Source of the DNA: Stappia sp. MMSF_3263
GTDB taxonomy: Bacteria; Pseudomonadota; Alphaproteobacteria; Rhizobiales; Stappiaceae
Length of the DNA: 64,000 nt
Assembly (NCBI RefSeq): GCF_030733745.1
Contig: NZ_JASHIK010000013.1
Span: 93,267-157,266, forward strand
Reading direction: 5' to 3'
Shown: positions 26,802 to 37,865 of the stretch, in pieces
How the letters are laid out: the number at the start of each line of letters is the position of its first letter
Numbering within the stretch: position 1 is the stretch's first letter
Program-made: the position numbers and the translations under genes
The notes under the pieces: generated by a model
Told to the model about the DNA's origin: nothing
The model's database searches: none
Seen by the model: only the letters and a program-made list of their open reading frames with translations

Positions 26802-27293
26802 TCAGGCGCAGCGGGCGCCGGCTTCCGCCTTGCCCTTCATGCCGATGAGGCTGTCGCGCGGGTTGTATTGCGGTTGGGTGAGGGTGAAGACCTGCTCCAG
26901 CGCCGTGCCGGCATTGTTGACCACCGCCACGTCCTGAACGACCAGCGTGTCGCAGCCGGTGCCCTGGAAGCGGATGCGGATGCGGAACTTGCGCGGGCCG
27001 TTGTCGGAAGGGCCGAACTCGCTGTCGAGGGCCGGATTGGCTTCCGTCACTGTGCGTTCCAGCACGACCATGTTGGGCTGGTTCTGGGCGATCGGCGTGC
27101 CGCGCTCGGTCGCGTTGGCGACAATGGTCTGGCGGATCGTCTCGGCGTCGGCACGCACGGAGATCGACTGGGCGCCGACCGGCACGGTCAGCACTTCCTG
27201 CTGCGGCTGAAGCGAGACATTGCTGCGCCGGCCCGACTGACAGGCGGTGAGCAGCAGCGCGGCGGCGAGCACGAGGGTCAGACGGAGCAGCAT
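26802..27293 (-). CDS. Putative lipoprotein, unknown function
   Basis: 163 residues with a lipoprotein signal (RLTLVLAAALLLTAC, lipidated Cys about residue 17). The mature part has repeated beta-strand-like stretches (KFRIRIRFQGTGCDTLVVQDVAVVNN) and two further cysteines. No known family recognised. The ATG at 27293 is followed directly by the signal peptide; an upstream in-frame ATG at 27446 is not needed. It lies alone between the lipid operon and the coiled-coil cluster. Confidence 0.75.
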   Translation of the reverse strand: MLLRLTLVLAAALLLTACQSGRRSNVSLQPQQEVLTVPVGAQSISVRADAETIRQTIVANATERGTPIAQNQPNMVVLERTVTEANPALDSEFGPSDNGPRKFRIRIRFQGTGCDTLVVQDVAVVNNAGTALEQVFTLTQPQYNPRDSLIGMKGKAEAGARCA

Positions 27294-27491
27294 TACGGCA
27301 TTCCCCAAGGAGAAGGACGGCCTGGAACAGGACGAACCATTTTGGCGACGGGCGGGACGCCAGTCACCGGCTTTCGGTCGCAAATCAGCATGCGTGACCA
27401 AGGTTAACAAAGACTGGGTAGGGCGACATCCCGGCGATATTGCCAATCAGCTCCGCGCGAAGGGCATGGGCGAGGCCCGGTGCAAAGTGGA

Positions 27492-28925
27492 TCAGAACGT
27501 GTCGCCGGTGGTGAAGCCGCCGCCGCCGAAGGAGCCGCCGCTGTCGAAGCCTCCACCTCCGAACCCGCCGCCGCCGTGGCCGGAACCGCCCATCGACCCA
27601 GGCAGGCCGACGCCGCCGGGAAAGCCGACGCCGCCGCCCTGGCGCTTGCGCTTGCGGCGGGATTTCTCCGCCTTGGCCCAATAATCGGCGCCTGACAGCG
27701 CACCCTTGGCGAGTTCTCCGAGCAGGACGCCGGTCAGACTGTCATTGTCAAAGGTCGAATCCCACGTGTCATAGCGCTTCTGGCGGAACTGGCGGGTGAC
27801 CTTGACCAGTTCGTCGCGGCGCCGTCCCATGTCGCGCAGATCCTGCTGATCGGCCTCGATCGTGCCGGTGCTGCGGGTGATGCGGGCATCAAGATCCTGC
27901 AGGCGGCGGACGATGCGTTCGTCGTCGGGCGAGGGGGTGGCGAGCGCCTCCTGCCACAACGTGCCCAGTTCCTCCGATTGCAGCGAGCGCAGCAAGGCTT
28001 CTTCCGCCGTGCGATAATCGGCATCCTCGCCGGAGAGGTAAGGCTGCTCGCGGCGGGCGACATCCTCCAGTTCCGCCTCGAGCTTTTCCAGTGTCGCCGT
28101 CGCATCGGCGATCCCGGCCTCCGCCGTCTCGATGGTCGCGGCAAGGTCCTCGCCGGCAATATCCGCGGCCGCGGCGCGCGAAAGCTGGCCAAGTCTTGCC
28201 TTCTCGGCCTCGGCTTCCGCCTCCCGGTCGAGCGCGTAGGTCTCGAGCCTTTCGGGGATCTGCACCAACATTGCGTAGTTGGGCCGGGCATCGTCATAGC
28301 GGACGATCCGCGCCACCCAGCGGTCGAGTATGCGGATGATGCCCTTCGATACATAGGCGGATGTTCCGAAACCACGCTGCCAGAGATAAAGGAACAGCGC
28401 GTCGCTCTCGTAGGCGACACCCTTCGTCTGGCGGTCGGCCAGGGCCTGTTTGGCCTTGGAGCGGGCCGCTGCCGCGGTCTGCTCCGCCGCTTCTGCTGCC
28501 GCCCGCTGGGCCGTATAGGCCTCGTCGCCTGCAAGCTTTTCGTCGACGGCGCCCAGGATGCCGTCGAGCCGGTCGCTGGCGCCGTCACGTTCGCGGGTCA
28601 GTCGGCGTCGTTGCTCGGTCAGCTCGGCGATGTCGCTTTCCAGCTGGTCGTGCTGGGCACGAAGCGCGGAAAGGGCGAGTTCGCGTTGCTCCAGCCGTCG
28701 CTTGGCCTCGGCCTCGTCGCGGTCGATCCGCTGGCCGAAGATCCGGTCGCCCCCTTCGCGCATGCGAAAGCGGGCAAGCTCGCGATAGGCATCGAGTTCG
28801 GCCGAACGCAGATCGTTGATCTCGCGCATCGCCCCTTCAACGCGCCGCTTGAGCTGGTCTTCCTCATGCCGCAAATCGTTCAGGGCACGTTCGATGGACC
28901 CGAGCGTCTGCCGTCCACTCACCAT
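27492..28925 (-). CDS. Coiled-coil protein with glycine-rich tail, unknown function
   Basis: 477 residues without signal peptide or membrane span. Residues ~1-170 and ~225-370 are predicted coiled coil (heptad-like E/R/L/A content); a conserved-looking block GVAYESDALFLYLWQRGFGTSAY lies between them. The C-terminus is basic (KSRRKRKRQ) and then a Gly/Phe-rich tail with repeated GGGGF units ending TTGDTF. Similar glycine tails occur in YgcG/TPM-type proteins, but no such domain is seen. Third gene of a three-gene leftward cluster, 46 bases after the DUF6384-like gene. No function assigned. Confidence 0.75.
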   Translation of the reverse strand: MVSGRQTLGSIERALNDLRHEEDQLKRRVEGAMREINDLRSAELDAYRELARFRMREGGDRIFGQRIDRDEAEAKRRLEQRELALSALRAQHDQLESDIAELTEQRRRLTRERDGASDRLDGILGAVDEKLAGDEAYTAQRAAAEAAEQTAAAARSKAKQALADRQTKGVAYESDALFLYLWQRGFGTSAYVSKGIIRILDRWVARIVRYDDARPNYAMLVQIPERLETYALDREAEAEAEKARLGQLSRAAAADIAGEDLAATIETAEAGIADATATLEKLEAELEDVARREQPYLSGEDADYRTAEEALLRSLQSEELGTLWQEALATPSPDDERIVRRLQDLDARITRSTGTIEADQQDLRDMGRRRDELVKVTRQFRQKRYDTWDSTFDNDSLTGVLLGELAKGALSGADYWAKAEKSRRKRKRQGGGVGFPGGVGLPGSMGGSGHGGGGFGGGGFDSGGSFGGGGFTTGDTF

Positions 28926-28971
28926 GCCAGCTGCCCTCGCGCAGGTTCGCGTTGCTGTCGTTCAGTCCTGG

Positions 28972-29910
28972 CTACCATTGCGTGATCGCACCTTCGTCAA
29001 CCCTCACGCGCCAATCCGGCTCCAGCCGGCCACGTGCCTTGCTGCCGAGCACCGCATCGCGAACGATGCCGTCATCTTCCTTGTCGCGGCGCACGGCGTC
29101 GAAAGTGGCGCGCGGCACGCGCTGGGCCCAGATATCGACGGACGAAACCGCGCCGTTTTCCTCGGAGGTGATCTCCTGGGAGACCACGTTTCCGTCCGGT
29201 GCCACCGCCTCGACCAAGAGATAGTAGTTGCGGGTCGCGGTGTTCGCTTCCGGGATACGGGTCACACCGGTCGGCGTGCCGGGGCGCGAAACGATACGAA
29301 CCTCAAAGACCTGGAGCAGGCGGGCCTCCAGCTTGCGCATGTCGGCAAGCGCCTTTCGCGCCGCCGCCACATCGCCCGAGGCAGCGGCCGAGCGTCCGCT
29401 GGCGGCCAGCGTTTCCGCCCGCTGGACCGCCGCATCGACCTCGGCCACGTCGCGGATGCGGGTGAGGGCATCGCCGAACTCCGCCGGCAGCGTCTGGGTC
29501 AGTTCGATGCGCAGGGCCTCGGCGGCGCGTTCGCGCGGGGCCACCACAAGAAACCGCCAGGCGAGGAAGGCGGCCACCGCCAGCAGCACCAGCACCAGCA
29601 GGACCTTCGCCCATCGCATGCGCGTCACGTAGATCAGGGCCAGCGTGCGCTGGAAGCCGGCGGCAGGCGGGGCGTAGACGAACCGGTTCTGCTTCAGGTT
29701 CTCGACGCCCTCAAGCAGGATCCGGTCAGGAACCTCGATCCCCTGGCTGCGGTAGATGTCCCGCAGCCGCTCGATCATCTGCGCGTCGCGCTGTTCGGTG
29801 CCAAGTTCCTTGAGCGCGATTCGTTCGTCGTGGCGCAGCGTGTCGACCACGTCCATCGCCATCATCACTTCGTCGAGCGGCGCCCTGGTCGAGGCGGTGT
29901 CGGAGACCAT
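28972..29910 (-). CDS. DUF6384-like single-span membrane protein
   Basis: 312 residues. A cytoplasmic N-terminal part (LDEVMMAMDVVDTLRHDERIALKELG, helical) is followed by one membrane span (about 102-122, WAKVLLVLVLLAVAAFLAW), a helical segment, and a C-terminal beta-rich domain (NYYLLVEAVAPDGNVVSQEITSEENG ... DEGAITQW). I assign DUF6384 from memory of this layout; function is unknown. The ATG at 29910 has GGGGAG about 8 bases upstream and is preferred to one at 29982. Middle gene of the cluster; likely the membrane anchor of whatever the three proteins build. Confidence 0.72.
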   Translation of the reverse strand: MVSDTASTRAPLDEVMMAMDVVDTLRHDERIALKELGTEQRDAQMIERLRDIYRSQGIEVPDRILLEGVENLKQNRFVYAPPAAGFQRTLALIYVTRMRWAKVLLVLVLLAVAAFLAWRFLVVAPRERAAEALRIELTQTLPAEFGDALTRIRDVAEVDAAVQRAETLAASGRSAAASGDVAAARKALADMRKLEARLLQVFEVRIVSRPGTPTGVTRIPEANTATRNYYLLVEAVAPDGNVVSQEITSEENGAVSSVDIWAQRVPRATFDAVRRDKEDDGIVRDAVLGSKARGRLEPDWRVRVDEGAITQW

Positions 29911-30031
29911 CCAATCGCTCCCCTGCGGTCCCTGGTCAGGGTGGCCGGTTCCGGCAAGCGGAACCGGATCGTCCGGTGTCAAGAAACGACCGGCGCCAAC
30001 CGGGCGCCGATCATGGTGTCCCCGGGGCCGG

Positions 30032-31213
30032 TCAGGCCCCGATCATGTTGCCTTGCGCGGCGAGCTTTGCAAGGCGGCGCTTGCCGTCCTCGACCGCGTC
30101 GCGGATCTCCTCGGAGTTCTTCGTCGACATGGCGCGCATTTCGTTGATGATCTCGCGCGAGTTGACCTGGAAGTTGACGACGGAATCGACCAGCTTCTTC
30201 ACGGCCGCCGCCTGCACGGTGGGGCCGTAGCCGGCCTTCAGTGCCGCTTCCTGCACCGCATCGCCGATCTCCGCCAGTGTTTCCAGGGACTTCGACACGC
30301 CGTCCTTCATCGCGTTGAGCGTCTCGGTGGATTCGTGCAGGCCCTGCAGGCCGGTGAAGGAGGCATTAAGCGCCGTCAGCACGGAATCATTGGTCGAGAA
30401 GAAGCTGACCGCCTGGGCGTAGACGCGCTCCTTGGCGTTGGTCGTCTGCATCAGACGCGCCATGATCACTTCCGAGGTGTTGTAGCCGATGGTCAGGTTG
30501 TCGGAGAGGTCCTTGGCGATCTGGTAGCGCTTCTCCTCGTCCTGCATCGTGCGCATCTTCTCGTCGCGGCCAAGCTCGAGCCGGGCCCGGCCGGCCGGAT
30601 CGGTGCCCTGGTAGGCCTCGACCTCCTTGTTGGCGACTTCCAGGTCGGTCTTGGCGTCGTCGAGCTTTGCCGTCGCGGTTGACAGGACTTCGAGGGCCAG
30701 CACTTCCGCCTGCTTCAGCGCCCCGCGGAAATCGCGATAGGCCTCCAGGATGCGCTGCTCGCGCTCGATCTGGTCCTTGGTGTCGCGGGCGACGTCAATG
30801 TAGATGTCGCGGATCTTGCCGAAACGGTCGGAAACCGTACCGCGTGTCATGTCGCGCCATTTGTTCGAGATGTTCTCGAAGAAGGAGATCTTGCCGTCGG
30901 ACAGCTGGTCGACCATGCCCTTGGCATCGTCGCGGATCGAATTGAACGCCTCGGTGATCGCCTCGTAGCGTTCACCGATCGACATTCCCTGGATCTCGTT
31001 GCGGACCACCTCGTTGAAGGTCTGCGACTGGCCAAGCGTGCGTGTGATGACCGCGATCTTGTCCGGCGAGAGGTCGGAGATCTTCTCGAGCAGCGCGTTG
31101 ATCGGCGCTTCGGCCGTGCCATCGGGCATCAGGCCCATGTCGCGCAGGGCGGTCATCGCCTTGTCGAGATATTGCATCGGGGAAAGTCCGGTCTGCGCCA
31201 CTGTTTCCGCCAT
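30032..31213 (-). CDS. Coiled-coil protein, weakly TelA-like, unknown function
   Basis: 393 residues, almost wholly alpha-helical with long amphipathic stretches, no signal or membrane span. The plan (helical N-terminal domain, central segment rich in K/D/E, a repeat-like C-terminal helical domain) loosely recalls TelA-type proteins, but I see no diagnostic motif. An AGAGG site lies 8 bases before the ATG at 31213; an upstream in-frame ATG at 31264 is Arg-rich and unlikely. First gene of the cluster, 121 bases ahead of the DUF6384-like gene. Confidence 0.72.
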   Translation of the reverse strand: MAETVAQTGLSPMQYLDKAMTALRDMGLMPDGTAEAPINALLEKISDLSPDKIAVITRTLGQSQTFNEVVRNEIQGMSIGERYEAITEAFNSIRDDAKGMVDQLSDGKISFFENISNKWRDMTRGTVSDRFGKIRDIYIDVARDTKDQIEREQRILEAYRDFRGALKQAEVLALEVLSTATAKLDDAKTDLEVANKEVEAYQGTDPAGRARLELGRDEKMRTMQDEEKRYQIAKDLSDNLTIGYNTSEVIMARLMQTTNAKERVYAQAVSFFSTNDSVLTALNASFTGLQGLHESTETLNAMKDGVSKSLETLAEIGDAVQEAALKAGYGPTVQAAAVKKLVDSVVNFQVNSREIINEMRAMSTKNSEEIRDAVEDGKRRLAKLAAQGNMIGA

Positions 31214-31409
31214 CGTCCGTCCTCTGTCTTGACTGTGCCGCCTGTCACGCGTCGTCGTTCGCATGCGGGCGCTTTGATGTTATGCCCGACCTTGTCCGAG
31301 GGAAAAGCGACCGGAACAAGGCCGCCTCCCGTCCCGGGGCAGGGCAAGTTAAGCACATAAAATGCGACAGTTACACGTCCCCTGCGCGGAACCCGACAGC
31401 CTCGCGAAT

Positions 31410-32363
31410 TCAACGGATGCCGGTTGCCACACGTTCCGCAAGGGCGACGGCTATCTCCGCTGCCAGACGCGCATTGTTGCGCACCAGCGCGATGTTGGTT
31501 TCCAGGCTGCGCCCGCCGGTGATCTCGAATATTCGCGACAGGATGAAAGGCGTGACCTCCTTGCCGGCGATCCCTTCCCGCGCGGCCTGGCCGACCGCTG
31601 CATCAATCGCGTCCGCGATCTCCGCGGGAGGAATTTCCGCCTCCGCCGGCACCGGGTTGGCCACCAGCACGCCGCCATGGCCGCCGAAGCGCTCGCGCAT
31701 GTCCAGCAGGTCGGCGATGTCCCGCGCGGTGTCCATCCTGTAGGGCGCGGCAAGGCCGCTGTCGCGCGACCAGAAGGCCGGGAAGGCGTCCTGCCCGTAG
31801 GCGATCACCGGCACGCCGTGCGTTTCCAGCACTTCCAGCGTTTTGGGCAGGTCGAGCAGCGCCTTGGCGCCGGCCGCCACCACGCAGACGGGCGTGCGTG
31901 CGAGTTCGTCGAGATCGGCGGACATGTCAAAGCTTGTCTCCGCGCCGCGATGCACGCCGCCGATGCCGCCCGTGGCGAAGACGCGAATGCCGGCCGCGTG
32001 TGCCGCCATCATCGTCGCGGCAACCGTGGTCGATCCGGGCCGTCCGGAGGCGAGCGCGATGGCAAGGTCCGCACGCGAGCATTTCATCACGCCCTCGGCC
32101 TGTGCCAGCCGTTCCAGTGTGCCGTCGGCAAGGCCGACATGCAGCTTGCCGTCCAGGGCGGCGATCGTGGCCGGAACGGCGCCGGCGGCGCGGATATCGG
32201 CCTCGACCAGCCGGGCGGTCTCGACATTCCTCGGCCAGGGCATGCCATGGGTGATGATGGTCGATTCCAGCGCCACGAGCGGCCGGCCCGCTGCCACCGC
32301 GGCTTCGACCTCCTCACCGAGAACGACGGGCATTCCGGTCTGTGGCGCGATGGTGTGCTGCAT
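31410..32363 (-). CDS. psuG: Pseudouridine-5'-phosphate glycosidase PsuG
   Basis: 317 residues. PsuG splits pseudouridine 5'-phosphate into uracil and ribose 5-phosphate. Family blocks are present: LVALESTIITHGMPWPRN, VMKCSRADLAIAL, GSTTVAATM, FATGGIGGVHRGAE and SRDSGLAAPYRMD. Length is typical (about 310). The ATG at 32363 gives the usual N-terminus. It follows psuK on the same strand, so free pseudouridine from RNA turnover is phosphorylated and then cleaved. Confidence 0.94.
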   Translation of the reverse strand: MQHTIAPQTGMPVVLGEEVEAAVAAGRPLVALESTIITHGMPWPRNVETARLVEADIRAAGAVPATIAALDGKLHVGLADGTLERLAQAEGVMKCSRADLAIALASGRPGSTTVAATMMAAHAAGIRVFATGGIGGVHRGAETSFDMSADLDELARTPVCVVAAGAKALLDLPKTLEVLETHGVPVIAYGQDAFPAFWSRDSGLAAPYRMDTARDIADLLDMRERFGGHGGVLVANPVPAEAEIPPAEIADAIDAAVGQAAREGIAGKEVTPFILSRIFEITGGRSLETNIALVRNNARLAAEIAVALAERVATGIR

Positions 32364-32556
32364 GCTGCTGGTCCGTTCTTCGGCGATCTGCGGCTTGGGG
32401 GAGGCGCCCTGTCGGGGCCTTCGGCGTGGCGCGACCGATATTGCAGGGCCGCACCCTGTCCGCAGGGCCGGCCGGAACCCGTTTCCTATAGGCCGTGCCC
32501 GCCCGTTCTGTCGAGCACGGGGTGTCTCTGGAGAGAGCGAACTTGTGCGGGCAGCT

Positions 32557-33468
32557 TTATTCCCGAGGGGGTGCGACCGCCGGCCAGGAGAGCGTCTCGG
32601 CAACCGCGCCGGCCTGTGCCAGCGTCAGGGCCGCCGCATTCAGTCCTGCCTGGACGGCTTCGGCAACAGACAGGACGAATTCCAAGCCGGCGAGCGTTCC
32701 CGCAATCAGCGCATCGCCCGCCCCAGTCACGTCGACGACCGGGGCGCTCCGGACCGGGAGCCGCGTGACGTTGCCCTCTATCGCCAGGATGAGAGGTCCG
32801 TTTCCCTGGGAGAGGACCACGGTGCGGGCGCCTTCGCCATTGAGCCTGCGCGCGAGCTCCTCCGTGTCCGGCCTGTCCTTGTCCGACCCCTTGCATGCTA
32901 GGATTGCCGCCGCCTCGTCGGCGTTGCAGAAGAGCATGTCCAGCCGGGAAAGAACCGGCGCAAGCCGCGCGGCCTTGGCCCGCGAGACTGCATCGGCGGC
33001 CAGGCGGCGCGGTCCCGCTTCCGATGCGAGGGCCGCGATCGCGTTTGCCGGCAGATTGGCATCCAGAAACCAGAGATCCGCCCGTTCGACTGCCGGGGCG
33101 GGTGGCAGGAAGCTGCCGGCGCCAAGCGCATCGGTGATGCGGCCGTCGACCACGGCGGCCGCCAGGGATCCGTCCGGATCATGCAGGGCGAGGTAGCGGC
33201 CGGTTGGCAGGGCGGAGCGCTGCACGGCGGAGACGTCTACCCCCTCCATGACCAGACGCGCCAGCAGTGCGTCACCCTCGGCGTCCGTGCCGACATTGCC
33301 GGCCAGCGCGGTTGTGACCCCGAGCCTTGCAAGTGCGCGCGCGACATTGGCCGCGACCCCGCCGGGGCTGGCGGAAAGGTGCGCCGGGGTCGATGTCTCG
33401 CGCAGGATCGGGACGCCGGCATGGGCGATCGTGTCGAGGTGAATGGCGCCGAAGGCGGCAACGGGCAT
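32557..33468 (-). CDS. psuK: PfkB-family sugar kinase, probable pseudouridine kinase PsuK
   Basis: 303 residues, ribokinase/PfkB fold: N-terminal AFGAIHLDTIAH, the SPGGVAANVARALARLG glycine motif, and the C-terminal signature DVTGAGDALIAGTLAGL with the catalytic Asp. Position directly upstream of psuG (193 bases) on the same strand makes pseudouridine the likely substrate; other nucleoside or sugar substrates cannot be excluded. The ATG at 33468 gives a family-like start. Confidence 0.88.
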   Translation of the reverse strand: MPVAAFGAIHLDTIAHAGVPILRETSTPAHLSASPGGVAANVARALARLGVTTALAGNVGTDAEGDALLARLVMEGVDVSAVQRSALPTGRYLALHDPDGSLAAAVVDGRITDALGAGSFLPPAPAVERADLWFLDANLPANAIAALASEAGPRRLAADAVSRAKAARLAPVLSRLDMLFCNADEAAAILACKGSDKDRPDTEELARRLNGEGARTVVLSQGNGPLILAIEGNVTRLPVRSAPVVDVTGAGDALIAGTLAGLEFVLSVAEAVQAGLNAAALTLAQAGAVAETLSWPAVAPPRE

Positions 33469-33614
33469 GGTACGGCTCCGGGAACGAGGACGTCCCTCAT
33501 GCCACATTCGCGCCCGCTCCCGGAAGCGGAACCGTCGGGCCGGAACAGAAGTGATTCTCCGCTTCGGCACTGCCGTTTCGGTTTCATTTCTCGCAAAAGT
33601 TGCAACAAGGCGTT

Positions 33615-33629
33615 GAACGAAAATGGAAC
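33615..33629 (+). promoter_or_regulatory. SOS (LexA) box of recA
   Basis: GAAC-N7-GAAC, the alphaproteobacterial LexA box, 118 bases before the recA ATG. A second, degenerate copy GAAC-N7-GTAC lies at 33681-33695. DNA-damage induction through LexA is the expected regulation; lexA itself is not in the window. Confidence 0.82.
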
Positions 33630-33746
33630 AAAAACAGTTTATTGATACTTTTCAATATGTTGATGCGTATTGTAAAATCAGAACAAAAGAGGTACAAAAG
33701 CGCAGTTTGAATCGCCAGGCGTGGCGTGGAATAAGGATGACATCCG

Positions 33747-34826
<1,080 letters not shown>

Positions 34827-35186
34827 CCGCCGGCGTCTCGCCGTCCTTCGGCCGCGATCCTCTGTCCCGCCGGTGCGGTCCTCCCGTTGACGGAGCGTGC
34901 CGGCGGTTCTTCGCCGCGCGGTCTTTTTGTGCCGCCCTGATGCAGCCGTGATGCAATTTCGAAAAGAAATCGCGCAATTCTTGCAAAATTCTGCGTCACA
35001 GGCCGTCGATCGGATGCGCTGCTGGACGGGGTCCACCCTCGGGGCAGCGCGCGCCTGCCTCCCGCTGGACTTGTCGGCGGTGCAAAGCTAAAAGCGGGCT
35101 CAAGAACGAAGACAGGCGCGCATCCCCCTTCCACAGGTCTGAAACCGCCAGGGACAGGCATGCGCGGCGCAGTGGGTGGCATCTTC
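34827..35186. other. Gap between recA and alaS
   Basis: 360 bases with no convincing gene. A short stem CGGCG/CGCCG at 34901-34916 followed by TCTTTTTGT could be a weak recA terminator. The stretch 34940-34990 is AT-rich and repeats AATT and TTGCAAAATT; it may hold the alaS promoter. No T-box or riboswitch pattern was recognised. Confidence 0.4.
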
Positions 35187-37865
35187 ATGAGCGGCGTAAA
35201 CGAAATCCGGTCTGCCTTTCTCGAGTATTTTGCCCGCAACGGCCACGAGGTCGTGGCGTCGGGTCCGCTCGTACCGCGCAACGACCCGACCCTGATGTTC
35301 ACCAATGCAGGGATGGTGCCGTTCAAGAACGTCTTCACGGGCCTCGAGAAACGCGACTACAACCGCGCGACGACCGCCCAGAAATGCGTACGCGCCGGCG
35401 GCAAGCACAACGACCTCGACAATGTCGGCTACACGGCCCGACATCACACCTTCTTTGAGATGCTGGGGAACTTCTCCTTCGGCGACTATTTCAAGGATCG
35501 AGCCATCGAGCTTGCCTGGAACCTGATCACCCGGGAGTTCGGTCTGGCGAAGGACCGTCTTCTGGTGACCGTCTATGCCGAGGATGACGAGGCGTTCGGC
35601 CTGTGGAAGAAGATCGCCGGACTGTCCGAGGATCGCATCATCCGCATCGCCACTTCCGACAATTTCTGGGCGATGGGCGACACCGGTCCCTGCGGCCCCT
35701 GTTCGGAGATTTTCTACGACCACGGCGATCATATCTGGGGCGGCCCTCCGGGATCGGCGGACGAGGACGGTGACCGGTTCATCGAGATCTGGAACCTCGT
35801 CTTCATGCAGTTCGAGCAGTTGCCCGGCGAGCGGGTGGCGCTGCCGCGCCCGTCGATCGATACCGGCATGGGGCTGGAGCGTATCGCCGCCGTCATGCAG
35901 GGCGTGCACGACAACTATGACATCGACCTGTTCCGCGCCCTGATCTCCGCCTCGGAGAACGCGGTTGGTGTCGAGGCGCAAGGCGATGCGCGCGCCAGCC
36001 ACCGCGTGATCGCCGATCACCTGCGCTCGGCCAGCTTCCTCATCGCAGACGGCGTGCTGCCGTCCAACGAGGGGCGCGGCTATGTCCTGCGCCGGATCAT
36101 GCGCCGCGCCATGCGTCACGCCCATCTGCTGGGATCGGAAGAGCCGTTGATGTGGCGGCTGGTGCCGACCCTGGTGCGCGAGATGGGGCGTGCCTATCCG
36201 GAGCTTTCCCGCGCCGAGGCACTGATCACCGAGACGCTGAAACTCGAGGAGCGCCGGTTCCGCAAGACGCTGGCGCGCGGCCTGACGCTGCTCGACGATG
36301 CCAGCGGCGATCTGGGCGAAGGGGCGGAGTTCGACGGCGAGACCGCGTTCAAGCTCTACGACACTTACGGTTTCCCGCTCGACCTGACGCAGGACGCACT
36401 GCGCGCGCGCGGCATCTCGGTGGATACCGAGGGCTTCAAGGTCGCGATGGAGCGCCAGCGCGCCGAGGCGCGCGCCGCCTGGTCCGGCTCCGGCGAGGCG
36501 GCCACCGACACTGTCTGGTTCACCCTGAAGGACCGTCTGGGAGCGACCGATTTCCTTGGCTACGATACGGAAGTCGCCGAGGGTGTCGTCACCGCCATGG
36601 TGCGTGAGGGCGCCGAGGCGATGGAGCTTCAGGCGGGGGACAGCGGACTGATCGTCCTCAACCAGACGCCGTTCTATGGCGAGTCCGGCGGTCAGGTCGG
36701 CGACACGGGCCGGATGCGGGGCGAGGGCGGTGTCGAGATCGAGGTCACCGGCACGCAGAAGAAGGCGGACGGACTTTTCGTTCACGAGGTGAAGGTGATT
36801 GCCGGCAAGGTCTCGCTCGGCCTGCCGCTGGAGCTTCTCGTGGACGGGGCCCGCAGGGCCGCGATCCGCGCCAATCATTCCGCCACCCACCTGGTCCACG
36901 AAGCACTGCGCGAGGTGCTCGGCACCCATGTGGCGCAGAAGGGGTCGCTCGTCAGTCCGGAGCGGCTGCGTTTCGACTTCTCCCATCCCAAGCCGATGGT
37001 GGATGGCGAGCTTGCCCGGGTGGAGGATCTCGCCAATGCGATCGTGCTGCAGAATTCCGGTGTCGAGACCCGGTTGATGGGCGTCGACGAGGCGATCGAG
37101 CAGGGGGCGATGGCGCTGTTCGGCGAGAAGTACGGCGACGAGGTTCGCGTCGTCTCGATGGGCGTGGCGACAGAGGGCGAGAAGGCCGGCAAGACCTATT
37201 CGCTCGAGCTTTGCGGCGGCACTCATGTGGCGCGCACCGGCGATATCGGGCTGGTGACGCTGGTCGCGGAAGGCGCGGTTGCTGCCGGCGTGCGCCGTAT
37301 CGAGGCGTTGACCGGGGCGGCGGCGCGCCACCATCTGGCGACCCAGGACGCGCGCCTGCGCGAGGTCGCCGGTGTCCTCAAGTCCGGACAGGCCGAGGTG
37401 GTCGAACGTGTCACGGCCCTGGTCGAGGAAAAGCGCCGGCTGGAGCGCGAGCTTGCCGAAACCCGCAAGAAGCTTGCCATGGGCGGGGGCGGCGAGACCG
37501 ACGGCGGCGTTCGCGAGATTGCAGGGACGCGCCTTCTCGCGCGTGCGGTCGAGGGGCTCAACCCCAAGGATCTCAAGGGCCTTGCCGATCAGGCGAAAGA
37601 GCAGATCGGCTCCGGCATCGTCGTCCTGATCAATGCCGGGGAGGACAACAAGGCGGCAATCGTCGTCGGCGTCACGTCCGACCTGACCGACCGGGTAAGC
37701 GCCGTCGATCTTGTCCGTGTCGGCTCCGAGATCCTGGGCGGGCGTGGCGGTGGCGGGCGTCCCGACATGGCCCAGGCCGGCGGCAGTGATGCCTCGAAGG
37801 CGCAGGAGGCGATCGATGCGATCGCCGGGCATCTGGAAAGCGCGGCCTCGTTGACACAGGCGTGA
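35187..37865 (+). CDS. alaS: Alanine-tRNA ligase AlaRS
   Basis: 892 residues. The start [20 protein letters not shown] and the block [24 protein letters not shown] are the class II synthetase N-terminus; the catalytic domain ends in a tRNA-recognition region. The editing domain carries the zinc-site motifs [13 protein letters not shown] and CGGTH, followed by a C-Ala domain to the end. I choose the ATG at 35187 by family alignment, although one at 35160 has a better ribosome-binding site (agggacagg) and would add nine residues. Its stop overlaps the next start (GTGA). Confidence 0.97.
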   Translation: MSGVNEIRSAFLEYFARNGHEVVASGPLVPRNDPTLMFTNAGMVPFKNVFTGLEKRDYNRATTAQKCVRAGGKHNDLDNVGYTARHHTFFEMLGNFSFGDYFKDRAIELAWNLITREFGLAKDRLLVTVYAEDDEAFGLWKKIAGLSEDRIIRIATSDNFWAMGDTGPCGPCSEIFYDHGDHIWGGPPGSADEDGDRFIEIWNLVFMQFEQLPGERVALPRPSIDTGMGLERIAAVMQGVHDNYDIDLFRALISASENAVGVEAQGDARASHRVIADHLRSASFLIADGVLPSNEGRGYVLRRIMRRAMRHAHLLGSEEPLMWRLVPTLVREMGRAYPELSRAEALITETLKLEERRFRKTLARGLTLLDDASGDLGEGAEFDGETAFKLYDTYGFPLDLTQDALRARGISVDTEGFKVAMERQRAEARAAWSGSGEAATDTVWFTLKDRLGATDFLGYDTEVAEGVVTAMVREGAEAMELQAGDSGLIVLNQTPFYGESGGQVGDTGRMRGEGGVEIEVTGTQKKADGLFVHEVKVIAGKVSLGLPLELLVDGARRAAIRANHSATHLVHEALREVLGTHVAQKGSLVSPERLRFDFSHPKPMVDGELARVEDLANAIVLQNSGVETRLMGVDEAIEQGAMALFGEKYGDEVRVVSMGVATEGEKAGKTYSLELCGGTHVARTGDIGLVTLVAEGAVAAGVRRIEALTGAAARHHLATQDARLREVAGVLKSGQAEVVERVTALVEEKRRLERELAETRKKLAMGGGGETDGGVREIAGTRLLARAVEGLNPKDLKGLADQAKEQIGSGIVVLINAGEDNKAAIVVGVTSDLTDRVSAVDLVRVGSEILGGRGGGGRPDMAQAGGSDASKAQEAIDAIAGHLESAASLTQA

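Noticed and set aside
35100..37832. 910-codon minus-strand frame over alaS
   Set aside because: Antisense shadow of a certain gene; no family features.
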